Of a stretch of DNA of 64,000 nucleotides, positions 47,293 to 58,413 are shown in pieces (the first letter of the stretch is position 1; each line of letters starts with the position of its first letter). The position numbers and the translations under genes are program-made. The notes beneath the pieces were generated by a model. It was not told the origin of the DNA, searched no databases, and saw nothing but the letters and a program-made list of their open reading frames with translations. The DNA is taken from NCBI GenBank assembly GCA_023515745.1, contig JALECJ010000255.1, positions 692,001 through 756,000 on the forward strand, in the 5' to 3' direction. This DNA is from Amoeboaphelidium protococcarum (lineage: Eukaryota > Aphelidiomycota > Aphelidea).

Positions 47293-47308
47293 ATTATCAA
47301 ATCTCCCG
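47293..47308 (+). repeat. Target-site duplication, 5' copy
   Basis: The 16-bp sequence attatcaaatctcccg occurs here and again, identically, at 49838-49853. The flanking bases differ, so the repeat is exactly 16 bp. It brackets the LINE fragment and is best read as the duplication made on insertion. Confidence 0.85.
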
Positions 47309-49475
47309 TTACTCACATGCAGAATCATCCAAATTCGCACAGCATATGGGCTTACAGACGGGTTTTGCCCCACGAGAGGACTACCTCAAGGAGATGTACT
47401 ATCCTGTTTCATTTGGCTGGCATTCTACGATACTCTACTCTGCAGAATTTAAGAAGAAACTAGAGGTGTTAAGATCTCTAGAAGTATTGGTATTAAAGCA
47501 CCGTCGTTTGCTGACGATCTATCCACTGTCGCTAATGGTGTGAATGACGCTAGAGTATAGATCAATCTGGTATAATCCTTTATGATGGCAAGTGCTATGC
47601 AGATGAATATAGCTAAAACAGTCATTCATTCAAATGCTGAAAAGATTACTGGAGCTGAGTTAGGCCTACATGAGGAGCCAATATTCCGGGAAGCTAAGGA
47701 ATGTAATCGATATCTGGGTGTATAGCTTAGTCTTACCAATAAACCACAAGAGGTGCATCGGAAGGTGCTCAAATGGCTCCAGATTACAGTTAATAAGTTG
47801 AGGTATAAGTATATTCCAGGAAGCATCGGATTGTATCTCATAAACTGTGTATTGATGCCAAAGTTATTATATCTCACCTAAGTAACTATAATTTCTGATA
47901 GCTTCGCTAACAAGATAGATGGTATGCTTAGAGTCCTTGTGAAATCAGCTGTAGGTCTCAAACCAAGAACGAAAAGTTTCTGGCTCTACTCTTAGGCTGG
48001 AGGAATGAGATTGAGATCATTCGCTTGGGAATCTAGAAGATTCTTTGTAGCAAGATGGCTAAACTGGTATAATGATGTTGGTAGTTCTGAGAGAGAAGTT
48101 TTGTAAGGACTAGCAAGGAAGCTAAGCAATATCAAATAAGTCAAACGAAGTGCTTTCAATCTGGATGCAGATAATATAAAGTCGACATTTGGAACTTCTT
48201 TAATCTACTAATTCATCAGTGCCCTGAAATATCTCGACTGCAAAGTGAGATTAAGGCCGCTCTTCAACGATAATCTGCAAAATAGAGACATTCCGGACTC
48301 GGTCTATCTTCGGCATTATGAAGAATGGAATAGAGTTGGGATTTAGAAGATAGCGGATGTGCTCCGGCCAAGCGATGCCCGCTTTACGTTAAGTTTCTCT
48401 CAATTTGCGCTCAATTGTCATAAAAGAGCACTTAGACGAAAGTTGGTAGAAATGGCCGAGGTACCAAGATGGTACAGTGACCTGCTGAACTGTATTAGGA
48501 ATGAAGGTTAGGATAGAAAAGGTATAAGTATTGAGTAAAGCTTCAGAGTCAAGGACGGCATCAAGGAGGTATAGGGGGTGGAAGGTGGCTTTAAAGAGGT
48601 CCCTTCTATGATGGAGATCTAATTGGAGGGAATGGAAGATGAAGGATGGATGGAGTCAGGCCAATAGCTCAAAGTTCATCTTAAAAAGAAGTTTTATTAG
48701 AAATGGGAGTCAAGAATGGAGGAAGATTTTAGAGGGCATAATAGCTCAATGAAGATAGATACTTAGGACGTCTGTCAGGTGATGCACAAAGGGATTAATG
48801 CTTTGAGTGATTGTAAGCTGTCGAAGGACCTCACTAAGCTCAAGGTGGAAGTCCTGTCCGATAACCTTAACCATATGGTCAATATGAGCAAGTATTATAA
48901 CTTCTTGGCGAAAGAATGCGTACTATGCGGTCAATGTGCCGAGGATTAGACTCATGTGTTTAACTGCGGACATAATGGAATCATTGCCGATCGAAATCAT
49001 CACATCAGAGAGCTGAGCACAGCGATCTGTGGACTGGTAACGAGAATCAAGGATAAGGGAAGACTTCAACCTGAATATATTGCTGGATATATAGTAAGCA
49101 TCTGTGATGAGGCATGGTCAGAACAATTTTAGGTGTCAGAGGCCCTAAAGAAATTGCTGGCTGGATTCAGAGCAACGTCACTTGGTCGAGCGTCGTAAGC
49201 GGTAGCCATTGACGTGTTCTTTGCGTTATTGAATCGGATATGGTACCATAGATGTAGCTCAAACCAATGGTAACTAGTGCTGAAACAGGTGGGACATTGG
49301 AAGAGAACTTAGCGCACTAAAATGAGGGCAGAGTAAGGAAGTGGAAGAAATAGTAGGCCGGGGAAGAGAAGAATGGAAGATGACTCTCAACAGGACTCTC
49401 TGAAGCGAAGTAGGTTAGATAGTGGATAATAGGCGTAGTAGTAATAACACTTCTACGTAACAGTGGAAATAAGAA

Positions 49476-49542
<67 letters not shown>

Positions 49543-49660
49543 GTTAAATACAAGGGACACGCTAACTGGTATTAAAATTGTTTTCAAGAGACGGGTAATG
49601 GACGATGTGGAGAAAGGTGACTCTCAGAAAAGAATTAGGTGGAACAGGGAAAGCAGCTGA
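47309..49660 (+). CDS. LINE reverse transcriptase ORF2 fragment
   Basis: An open frame of about 783 codons running from the insertion boundary to TGA 49658-49660. It shows RT motif B, TRGLPQGDVLSCFIWLAFYD, the catalytic motif C FADDLSTVANG, then PIFREAKECNRYLGVQL and the thumb region with RPLFNDNLQNRDIPDS. A zinc motif CVLCGQCAEDQTHVFNC (C-x2-C-x8-H-x3-C) lies near residue 545. No endonuclease or RNase H is present; the endonuclease would be in the lost 5' part. Many TAA and TAG codons lie in frame, so the element is adapted to the host code. Near the end the frame passes through a (TCA)n tract coding about 22 Ser. An ATG at 47207 is in frame but lies in host flank. Confidence 0.85.
49476..49540 (+). 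repeat. (CAT)n trinucleotide microsatellite, about 21 units
   Basis: An uninterrupted run of cat/tca triplets of 65 bp inside the 3' part of the LINE ORF. It codes poly-Ser in the ORF frame. No equivalent lies elsewhere in the window. Confidence 0.95.
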
Positions 49661-49837
49661 TCATCAGGAAGGACGCAATATAGAGCTGCCCTGGGGTGGT
49701 ACTCATGTACTGCCTCCGTTAGTAATTACGTGACATCTGTTCAAGATAGTCATCCGCAAGGCTGTGTATAGAAACGAAGGTTGCTACACGGGTATACTAA
49801 CTCTGAGGATCAGCTACTGTGAAAACTGTTAAATTAA

Positions 49838-49853
49838 ATTATCAAATCTCCCG
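49838..49853 (+). repeat. Target-site duplication, 3' copy
   Basis: Identical to 47293-47308 (attatcaaatctcccg). Removing 47309-49853 would restore the empty site. Confidence 0.85.
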
Positions 49854-49867
49854 ATCAAATCCAACTT

Positions 49868-50581
49868 TCAATGCTTGGCCGAAATCTCGTACAAATACAG
49901 ACCATCACGCACCGCTTACTCGTAAACAGCATTCGATAATATTTATTTGACAGAGAACAATTTCCTTAATTTAATGAAGAACTATTTATCCGCACGCCGT
50001 CGCTTCTTGTAGCTCATAATACATTTTGGTTTGGGTACATTGCTGTTATGATTGATCAGCTAGTTCAATGTGTTTAGAAGAGGCTCAAAGCAGGATTCCA
50101 AGTACACGCAGTCTGATATTAGGATCAGATCGACATCCATAGCTTCATTCGGAATGATATTATCACCCCAAGTGAGTTCTCTTGCAATTAATCGACAACT
50201 GTCAGAGTTTAATTTGAAATTATCATCAATGTTCTGTTACAGCAATGGGATCGCGCACGGGAGATCAGTGAGAATGACGCGCTCACACAACTCGGTATAC
50301 AATGAATACGCGTACATCCCTACAACACCAGTTCCACTACCCAGTTCTAGTATTTTAACAGGCTCTGATATGCATGATACTTCCATATTCTCCAAGTAAT
50401 AACAAAGCAATAAAGCAGCTTCCCAAACAATACCAGCACATCCAATTGACCTATCAGTGTATAAGGCAATCTTTTCATTGACACTACTGGCGACTTTTGT
50501 AAGCTCTAACGATGAAATAGAATCCCACTAATTCTCTTCTTACCTCCCGTCCACAAGCTCGATTTCACCAATATCGTTCAT
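49868..50581 (-). CDS. METTL21-family lysine methyltransferase
   Basis: A 237-aa class I SAM-dependent methyltransferase of the Methyltransf_16 group, which modifies lysines of chaperones or elongation factors. Motifs: GIVWEAALLLCYYLE, ILELGSGTGVVG (SAM binding), VILTDLPCAIPLLQQNIDDN, LTWGDN, VDLILISDCVYLESCFEPLL and a C-terminal SYKKRRRADKQFF. All are in family order. The stop codon lies 14 bp from the LINE target-site repeat. The substrate cannot be predicted. The ATG MNDIGEIEL is the only start that gives a normal length. Confidence 0.85.
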
Positions 50582-50948
50582 GTTACTAATAAACAAGATA
50601 GTGCGCCAATAACAAAGTTAAGCATATAAATTATCAAGCACTGTAAGTAAGTATCTACGACGCGTTCCAAAATCTCTCTTCGTATCCGTCTAACTTTAAA
50701 ACTCCGCTATGCAGATTCTCTCTCCCGTTCTCTTTCTCTCAAACACCATACACACTCTCTCTTTCGTCTACCAGCACTCGTTCGTTCGCTCTGTTTCGCA
50801 AAAAATGTTATTTTCAGCGTGTGTTTCTCTCTCTCTTTCTTTCGTGCGATTTCGTTCAACAAGCGTTCAGCTCCTTTAACTTTAGCTGTTCAGTACCGTA
50901 TTATCCCTGTCTATTTACATTGGCTAGTTTTAAACGTTAAGATTAGAA
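50582..50948. other. Divergent promoter region, methyltransferase / RPN9
   Basis: About 370 bp, strongly CT-rich from 50700 to 50900 (repeated ctctctttctctc), with TTTCG elements such as gtttcgca at 50793 and atttcgttc at 50849. No gene is seen. It probably holds the RPN9 promoter. Confidence 0.55.
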
Positions 50949-52169
50949 ATGGAAGAAATTAAATAACTGTATTAGCGCAAGCTGTATCATCAGTTCAGTG
51001 TCAAGCTGTTGGAGTTTATCAAGTAGAGAGGTGGCGCTGGTGTCGGATAGGATGTCGTTGCAGTCTTTGAACAGATGGTTCAGCCTGCATACACTTAGAT
51101 GAACAAGGTATCATACGCCCAGATTTCTGTCGCTGTGTCCAAGTTCTATGCTTAGTCTGATTCTACGAAAGCTATTACTTTCCTAACTCAAGTTGCAGAG
51201 AAGTTGTACACTGTTGGTGAGGTGGAACAGGCCAAGACTTAACAAGACGATTAGATGCAATTGGATTCTGGCGACAATAAGCAAGTGAGCCATGATCCTA
51301 CAGAGAGCTGTATTGAAGGTTTCATTTTGGTGAGTATGCAGAAGGCTTAATTTTAGTTGATGTAAAACTAGTTGGCAGAGTGCAAGTCTTCTATGGAAAC
51401 GTGTGCTTCTTTACTTGAGAAACTGCCCGTGGTTGAGCCTTTTATCAATGAAGCCTTCTACAGAGTGTCTGCTGATTACTACAAGAGCAAGGCTGACTAC
51501 GGACTGTATTATAAGAATGCCCTTCTATACCTGGCCAGTGTCAATCTGAATGAACTGCCCGATGCTGACAAGGCTTCTCGTGCTTTCGACCTCTCCATTG
51601 CAGCTCTATTATCCGAAGATATCTACAACTTTGGTGAATTGCTTTTACATCCTGTTCTTGGCTATCTGAAGAGCCCGCAATCTGCCAAGAGCACTCCGTC
51701 CAACACTTCGACTAATGAGTGGCTTTACGACTTGCTTCATGTGTTCAATCGTGGCGAAATCAAGTAGTTTGATGAGTTGAGCAAGTAGACTGGTAATTTC
51801 TCTTCAGTTGTCGGTCTGAAAGATTTGCTCGGAGTTAATATTGTTGCTTTGAGGCAGAAACTGTGTCTGATGAGTCTTGTAGAAGTTGTGTTCAAGTCTG
51901 GCGGTGTCCAAATGGGTGTCAAGGGTAAAGTGTTGCCGTTTGATGTGATTGCCGCAGAGACCAAGTTGCCAATGAATGAGATTGAGCATCTGATTATGCG
52001 CGCGCTCTCACTCCAAATCTTGAAGGGAAGAATTGATCAGGTGAGTGGCGTGTTGATGGTGGAGTCTGTGCAGAACCGCGTATTGGACATGTCTCAGATT
52101 GAGAATCTCAAGAAGCAGATTGACTAATGGAGTTCTCGCGTTGTGACTCTTGTCTCTGAAGTTTAGTGA
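50949..52169 (+). CDS. RPN9: 26S proteasome regulatory subunit RPN9 (PSMD13)
   Basis: A 406-aa lid subunit. The helical N-terminal half includes KLYHQFSVKLLEFI, YKSKADYGLYYKNALLYLAS and RAFDLSIAALLSEDIYNFGE. The PCI domain follows (about 280-395): LRQKLCLMSLVEVVF, LPFDVIAAETKLPMNEIEHL, IMRALSLQILKGRIDQVSGV. The C-terminus VLDMSQIENLKKQIDQW matches PSMD13. Length is normal (human 376, yeast 393). A long inserted loop near 95-115 is Gln/Asp-rich. The last codon is TAG (Gln) directly before TGA. Confidence 0.93.
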
Positions 52170-52505
52170 TTTCACACCACTGTATGATACGGTGAAAATA
52201 GGTGTATATTGCACTTTTTCTCAACTGTTAGCACTTCTTTTTTTAATTTTTTAATTACCATTATTTCATTTAAAACATAATGTATTAAAGTAAATTGTGA
52301 ATTAAATGTTTAAATCAGCTGATAAATAGTGCAGACCCCTTACAAGCAAGCACTTCAAAAATCATAAGCCTTTATTGATCTCCGCGTTTGTTGATTTCCT
52401 TCTCGTCGATCATCAAAAGGCGTAATCTTTCATCAAAGGCTATTTCTCTCTGTATTATTGCTGAATCGTTTTAAAATCACTTTGAAAGGTCGCAAAATTT
52501 TTAGT
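52170..52505. other. Intergenic region between RPN9 and second LITAF gene
   Basis: AT-rich DNA with T-runs near 52225-52255. No gene is recognised. It holds the RPN9 terminator side and the LITAF promoter. Confidence 0.5.
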
Positions 52506-53057
52506 ATGAGTGGATAATATCCTGGTGCTGGTCCTAAAGGCGATGCAAACGGCCACAATCCACCTCAGTATTCAGAGATTGACGCTAGTAGTCAGATATC
52601 ATTTAATTAACAAGTAGTGACGAGGCCTCACACTAATCCTAGTGGTTATAGCTAGTAGTACCCTTAGTAGTAATGGTCTCAAAATCAATAAAATTACCCA
52701 TCTGCGCCATAACAAGGCGGATATTAGGCTCCTATTCCACCTGCCAGTCAGTATTATAATACGTCTCCGGTATAGTAGCCACAGTATTAATAGTAATAAT
52801 AATAATAATAGGCAGTCCTTCAGGCTGTAGAACTGACTCCAAATCCGTAAGCTCTATTCTGTCCATACTGTAAGCAGGTTGTTGTATCTAATGTGCGCAC
52901 AGAAAGCGGTGCTCTGACGTGGCTCTCCTGTGCCGGGCTCACCATAATCGGCTGTATTCCGTGTTGTCTCATTCCATTCTGCGTGCAATCTTGCCTAAAC
53001 TCGGAACACTTGTGTCCTCGCTGTGGCTTAAGCATTGGCTATTTCAGAAGACTGTGA
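52506..53057 (+). CDS. LITAF-domain membrane-associated protein (second copy)
   Basis: A 183-aa LITAF protein. The N-terminal 105 residues are Gln/Pro/Tyr-rich (PPQYSEIDASSQ is a PPxY-type motif; GYQAPIPPASQYY), with a run of eight Gln coded only by TAA and TAG. The LITAF domain is textbook: CPYCKQVVVSNVRTESGALT, WLSCAGLTIIGCIPCCLIPF, then HLCPRCGLSIGYFRRL at the C-terminus. It should sit on endosomal membranes and recruit NEDD4-type ligases through PPxY (inference). It is only distantly similar to the copy at 44655, so the pair is not a recent tandem duplication. Confidence 0.92.
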
Positions 53058-53175
53058 TTATCAATATATAGTCAATGGTTTTCGATATGAGCTTGTTATT
53101 ATGAATCAACAAGATAATATTTGCAGATTACGAGTTTAAGATTTCACAGATAGAGATTTTTAGTAGCGTAATCAT

Positions 53176-53868
53176 TCATTCTTCGAGTAGTAGAAAATGC
53201 TATCGGTAATATCTCAACTCCTGGATACTTTCTAGAATGTCATCAATGGCGCGATGAGTGTTTCGCTTCTTGGGAGCTTGCTTAAACACGCGCTCATTCC
53301 ACATTCGACACAGTTCCTTCACCGCTGAAACGTCAATCATGCGATAGTGTAGCATCTCGTCCACCCGCGGAAAGAACCGTTTCAGAAACACTCGATCGGC
53401 ATGGATAGAGTTGCCACACAGTAGTGGCCTTGAGTTGCTCGCGTGATTGTTACTGTTGTTATCGTCGATTGCATCTTGTTGACGCGGAAAGAGCTTTTGC
53501 AGAAAGCTTTCGAGCAACCATCCCGCACTTTAAAGGTCGATGGTGGACCGGTTGATCGCATCAATAAGACCACTCTACGAGTGCGTTCGTCTGCACCAAT
53601 CAGTATATTTTCCTTAGCTATCTACATCTAATGGCATTAATTTATCCATTAGAGCAGTTTCATTGTGGATGACCAGATGAAAATAGTGATAATCTCCCTC
53701 CGCGTCGTACTTGATGTCCATTCGATCAGACACGTCTCGGGATTCATTAGGCATTGGTAGTGGCTTTAACTGTTCATCAGTAACCAGCACGCAAACTTCG
53801 AGCACCTGATCCACATCAATATTCAAACCAGTCATTTCCATGTCCATCCAAACTAACATTTTTGCCAT
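53176..53868 (-). CDS. REXO2: Oligoribonuclease (REXO2/Orn, DEDDh)
   Basis: A 230-aa 3'-5' exonuclease that degrades very short RNAs, usually mitochondrial as well as cytosolic. Exo I: LVWMDMEMTGLNIDVDQVLE. Exo II: RPLLCGNSIHADRVFLKRFF. Exo III: YRMIDVSAVKELC and the HRAIDDILESIQELRYYR end with the catalytic His and Asp. The four acidic residues and His of the DEDDh set are present. A linker of about 20 residues with NNSNNHASN is unusual. There is no introns need: the single frame is open with UAR = Gln. No mitochondrial presequence is evident. Confidence 0.93.
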
Positions 53869-53933
53869 ATTTTTATTAAATCAGATTATAATTGTTCAGT
53901 CTCTTTTTTTTAGAATAAATACGCTACTTCAGA

Positions 53934-54659
53934 ATGGAAAAATAGTAAACAGCCAAGAATTAGGAAGCAACAGTGTATGTTGGTAATTTGGATGAACGCG
54001 TTAATGATGCTATTCTATGGGAACTCTTTCTGCAGGTGGCTCCAGTGAAAAAGGTGTATATGCCGAAGGATCGACTGGCTGCGAATCATCAAGGCTTTGG
54101 ATTCGTCGAATTTTACCAGGAGCGGGATGCTGAATACGCTGTTAAGATTATGAATCTGGTCAGAGTTTGGGGTAAGCCGATTAGAGTGAATAAAGCGACA
54201 TCGGATAAGAAGAATCTGGATGTGGGTGCTAATCTGTTTGTGGGCAATCTGTCGCATGAGGTTGACGAATCAGTGCTGTATGACACATTCAGCAGCTTTG
54301 GAAAGATCATTCACGCGCCTAAAATCGGCCGGGATGAGGCGGGCAATCATAAGGGATTTGGATTCGTTAGTTTTGATAGCTTCGAGTCTAGTGATATGGC
54401 TATTGCTGCTCTCAATGGACAGTGGCTCAACAATCGTCAGATTACTGTGTCATACGCGTTCAAGAAGGACGGTCGTGGGGAACGACACGGCACGGCTGCA
54501 GAGAGACTGTTGGCGGCATAATAGAAGAAATCTTCCGCGGAGAGAGCCTAAGCCGCAAAGAATCTTCTACCATAAATGCCTGTATTAGCATCAAATCCTT
54601 AAAATTCCCTTTAATAACCGCAACTTGTTCAGAGGCTTGTATAATAGTAAAAATAATGA
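53934..54659 (+). CDS. SF3B4: Splicing factor SF3B subunit 4 (SF3b49/Hsh49)
   Basis: A 241-aa U2 snRNP protein with two RRMs. RRM1 (about 13-90): [20 protein letters not shown] and [23 protein letters not shown]2 (about 100-180): [20 protein letters not shown] and [16 protein letters not shown], ending [20 protein letters not shown] then ERLLAAQ, the family hallmark. It binds pre-mRNA near the branch site. The Pro-rich tail of animal SF3B4 is replaced by a Gln-rich tail of about 45 residues. Gln after RLLAA is TAA, identical to the family Gln. TAA precedes the final TGA. Confidence 0.95.
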
Positions 54660-54734
54660 ATTTTGACGCTGGAAGTTTGTAATAGCTAAAAATGATGTTG
54701 TCAGTATACTGTAGATCACACACTTTTCAGAGAT

Positions 54735-57700
54735 TCAATCTTGCACTTCATAAACTTCATCAATGACACTTTCTTCAGCAGCGATTTACAAGACTTTTGA
54801 TGATTCATCACCGTTCTCTACTTTCTGAGATGGCACATGTTCAGGATGTAGGATGTAGCACTTAACATTCATTGGCATCTTCCCTTCGACATTCAGCTTC
54901 ACGCGAATTCTGTCCAAAATCTTCAAAGTCTAAACAAGTCCCGACTCCACTTGGCTATCTATAACCGTTAGAACACCATCAGATGACTTTTCAACCTTAA
55001 ACTTCTTCACATCATAGCGTTTACTGTAAGGAGGAAGATTCTTATACAACTTTGGCCATGTAAGTTCAATCTCAGTCTACGCAGCGTTGACACGACTCTG
55101 TATCACGCCAAAGTCTTCAATATACACTTTCCGGTTGAAAGCGTATTTAGGAACAAAGACATCGATACTATGATCGCCTATATCCATCACCACGGCATCT
55201 TCAATGACAGTGCCAATCTTGTCACTCAAATTCTTCAAATACACACACAGGTACAATTTAAGTGAATCATCTTGAGACTCTCTAGCATCTTCCTTTTTAA
55301 CATTACAACGCTTGGCCGCTTGCTCAACTTAAGTAGGAGAAATTGGAGGTTTCTACGCGTCACTTATGGCAGCCATCAACTGACGATGTACCACCACATC
55401 AGCATATCTTCTGATCGGCGATGTGAAATGAGTGTACAAGTCACAGCTTAGAGCATAGTGACGCCATCGCTCTCTATTATTTGCAAACTACCCAGTGGAA
55501 AAGTAGACAGCTCTCTGCATTGGCTTGATAGCAAGCAGTTGAAATATAGCTCTCTTCTCTGGATCTGAAATACCTTAAATCGACTTTTACAAATCTCCAG
55601 CGGAGGAAGCCGTGATACTTACCTACATCTTATCCGCAAACTTCATAAACTCTTTCATTGTACGTCCGTTGGGTGGTGGATGACAACGCAGCAGGGACGC
55701 ATTGGGATAAGTCTCACTAATCTTCTGTGCAACACTCATGTTAGCCAACAGCATGAATTCTTCAATCAGCCGATTACTATCTTTCAACTGATAAACATGA
55801 CAGTCAACAGGATTCTTATCTTGATCCAGCCTGAAGGTCAACTTTGGCTAATTAATAGTAAGAGCACCGCGATCGAAGCGACGCTTCCTTAGAATAAGAG
55901 ACAACTTGTGAAAGATCTTCACGTCATTCATGATAGCCTGCTGCATCTACTCACCACCTTCTACAGGATAATTTTAAGTCGCATCCGCCCAGCTTTGACC
56001 ATCAATGATATTCTATGCCTTTTCATAACTCAACTTGGCACAAGATCTAATGATAGATTTTCCGAACCAAGTATCCACAATCTAGGCATCTTGGGTCATC
56101 GTCCACATCACTGAAAACGTAAGCCGTTCCACATGAGGATTGAGACTACATAAATCTTCACACAGCACTGAGGGGAGCATAGGATAAGCACGATCTACCA
56201 TGTACGTTGTTGTGGCACGATTTAAAGCTTCTCTATCCAACGCAGAGTCTGGCTAAATGAAATGACTAACATCGGCAATATGAACACCAACCAGCAGATT
56301 ACCATCAGGTAGGGTCTCACACGATACGGCGTCATCCAGATCTTTAGCAGTCTCCGGATCAATGGTGAAAACTCGCTTCAACCTCAAATCCCTACGTCCT
56401 TGTATCTCTTCCTCAGGAATAACAAAAGGCAGAGAGGGAAGACACTTCAATACTTCTGAACTAAAATCTCTGACATTGATGTTATGATTTTCTAATATTG
56501 CAGTCGATTCGGCCTTGACTTCACCCAAATGTCCAATGAACTTTACAAATTCAGCAAGTGGAGATGTACTAGACTCTTTCCACTGCACAAGCCTCACAAC
56601 ACACAGCTAATCTTTATAATTCTCCCTATTCGTAAAATAGTCTTAAGGAATCTTTTCAGTTTTAACTCTAAACAGAGGACAATTATTGTCACTTGGCTTG
56701 AATCTAACAAATTGCTAACTACCGCTGACTTTCCCTTTCTAAGACGCTTTCTACTTGGTATTTTTACTTTTATCATCTATAGAGTCCACGGCGGTTTTAC
56801 CATTCGGCTTTTACTCTTCTTCTTCTACCAACTCGTCATCAGATTACAAATCCTCCCAATCTCCGTCATCGTCATCGGCATCTTCATTCACTCCAGAAGA
56901 TTCTTCGTCAGCGCTCTCGTCTACACCATCAATTGTCTTGGTGGCAGAATAAGGCAAATTCTGTTGAGGAGAAGAAGAAGACTAATCAACAGCATCATCC
57001 TGCAAGATAATACCAGAAAATAAAAATCCAGGTCTTTGAGAAATAATACCGACCACTCTACCAACTCTGACAAGACCAGAATCAGCATCATCATCCAAAC
57101 TAATATCATCCAACTCAAAATCAATGTCAGCTTCATCCTACAATGCCCCACCATTAAATTTAAACACCACTGTATCATCCACGTTAGTATCACGGACAGC
57201 TGTGGGAGAATCATCAGATTGAGGAAACGGATTAAATTACCTCTGAGTATCGTCCACTTCAGACTTTTGACCACTAGCAACCCCATTACCCACTAGCTTT
57301 GACTTAACAGCAAAGAACTAAGAAGCATTGCGAACCTTTTTCAACTCTGCTCTCTCAACCTCACCCAGAAACTCAATGGCAACAGTATCACCGTTGAATG
57401 CACGATTCCTGTCCAACATACCTTGCACCAAAAAGTCTTACTCATAGCCGTCCACAGTCACATAGGCATTGTACCTATTGCGCTTATTAATTCTGATAAT
57501 ACCAAACTGCAACTTGTTCAAACTCTTCAACTGTTTACACTCTTTGATACTCAAATGATCTGCATAGATTTAACGTCTGCTCTTACTCTTAGACTTGGCC
57601 TGCTGTTTGGTATCTCCGGTCTACCGAGAGTTCTTGGACGCTTAAGCACTGCTGCCATTCTTGCCATTGGACTTGGTATTGCTTATACTATGCCCGCCAC

Positions 57701-58046
57701 TTTAATTGGCTTTCACACTACTATTACTACTTTTCATTCTACTTGATTCTACTTGATTTACATCATTAGAACTCTTTTTTAGGCCAGGCAAATGCTTCAA
57801 GACTTCTCTAACCCACGGATATTCATCAACCGGAACCAGCGTGGAAGTACTCTATTAAGTGCTAATCTAGCCATTACCACTACCAACAACTGCTTTCTTA
57901 TTCTACTACTACTACTATTACTTCTTACTCCTACTACTATTAGAATTCTTCTTATGACTATGCGAATGAGAGACTCCATTCTAAGGGGGAGGAACTTTGC
58001 TTTAATCCTTCTACCCACTGCCAACACCATTTTCAGACTAAGACAT
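54735..58046 (-). CDS. SSD1: RNB-domain protein, SSD1/DIS3L2 type
   Basis: An 1103-aa RNA-binding protein. The N-terminal 190 residues are Ser/Gln/Lys-rich and disordered, with a Gln run. Cold-shock domains begin [37 protein letters not shown] and [14 protein letters not shown]. Two acidic inserts interrupt them. The RNB domain starts [19 protein letters not shown] and [12 protein letters not shown], then [40 protein letters not shown] and [17 protein letters not shown], and [18 protein letters not shown]. The overall layout is that of fungal Ssd1, a translational repressor of cell-wall mRNAs. The four Asp of the RNB active site (D-x5-D-x-D-D) are present, unlike reported inactive Ssd1. Confidence 0.88.
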
Positions 58047-58413
58047 ACCACGCCTCTAAGTACCCTGATCCGATTCCAACTATAAAGTCATCTATGATAA
58101 AGACTATAATATTGCAACAATAGAGCTTCCAAAAATGAAATAGAAACAAAGACGATGACGATTCGTCTGCGATCGGGAAAGTAGAACGCGAGAACTCGTT
58201 TCGCCCTGGGCGATCTTTAAACGCGTAACTTTCAACGAAGATCACAGCAATGAGCATGATGTACAATTAGAAAAGACAAGACAAGTAAAAGATTAATCGC
58301 ACCTGATTCTTTATCCATTGAGTTTATTTATATTTATTTTTGTATGAATATAAGTGCATATATATAAGTATCTTCTAAGATGATATAGTAATTCAGCCAC
58401 CCACACCACCTTC

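Larger units (their letters stand above)
47309..49837 (+). mobile_element. 5'-truncated non-LTR (LINE) retrotransposon
   Basis: A 2529-bp insertion between perfect 16-bp direct repeats. It begins in the middle of the reverse transcriptase domain, as expected for a 5'-truncated LINE, and ends about 180 bp after its ORF without a poly(A) tail (final bases ctgttaaattaa). It sits upstream of PRM1 and only 14 bp past the stop of the methyltransferase gene, whose coding sequence is untouched. The body contains the RT C-terminal part, a long connection region and a CCHC-type zinc motif. The intact frame and perfect duplication suggest a recent event. The clade (CR1, Tad, Dualen or other) cannot be decided from this fragment. 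Confidence 0.88.

Noticed and set aside
47207-47308. ATG at 47207 as the start of the LINE ORF
   Set aside because: In frame, but it lies upstream of the target-site duplication, so it is host flank joined by chance.
49317-49553. Minus-strand poly-Met frame and plus-strand Ser frame as separate genes
   Set aside because: They are readings of the (CAT)n tract; the plus frame is the tail of the RT ORF.
44655-53057. Two LITAF genes as a recent tandem duplication
   Set aside because: Domains and N-terminal parts are too different and seven other genes or elements lie between.
56529-57023. Plus-strand 164-codon hydrophobic frame
   Set aside because: It is a shadow of the SSD1-like gene on the minus strand, which has continuous domain matches.
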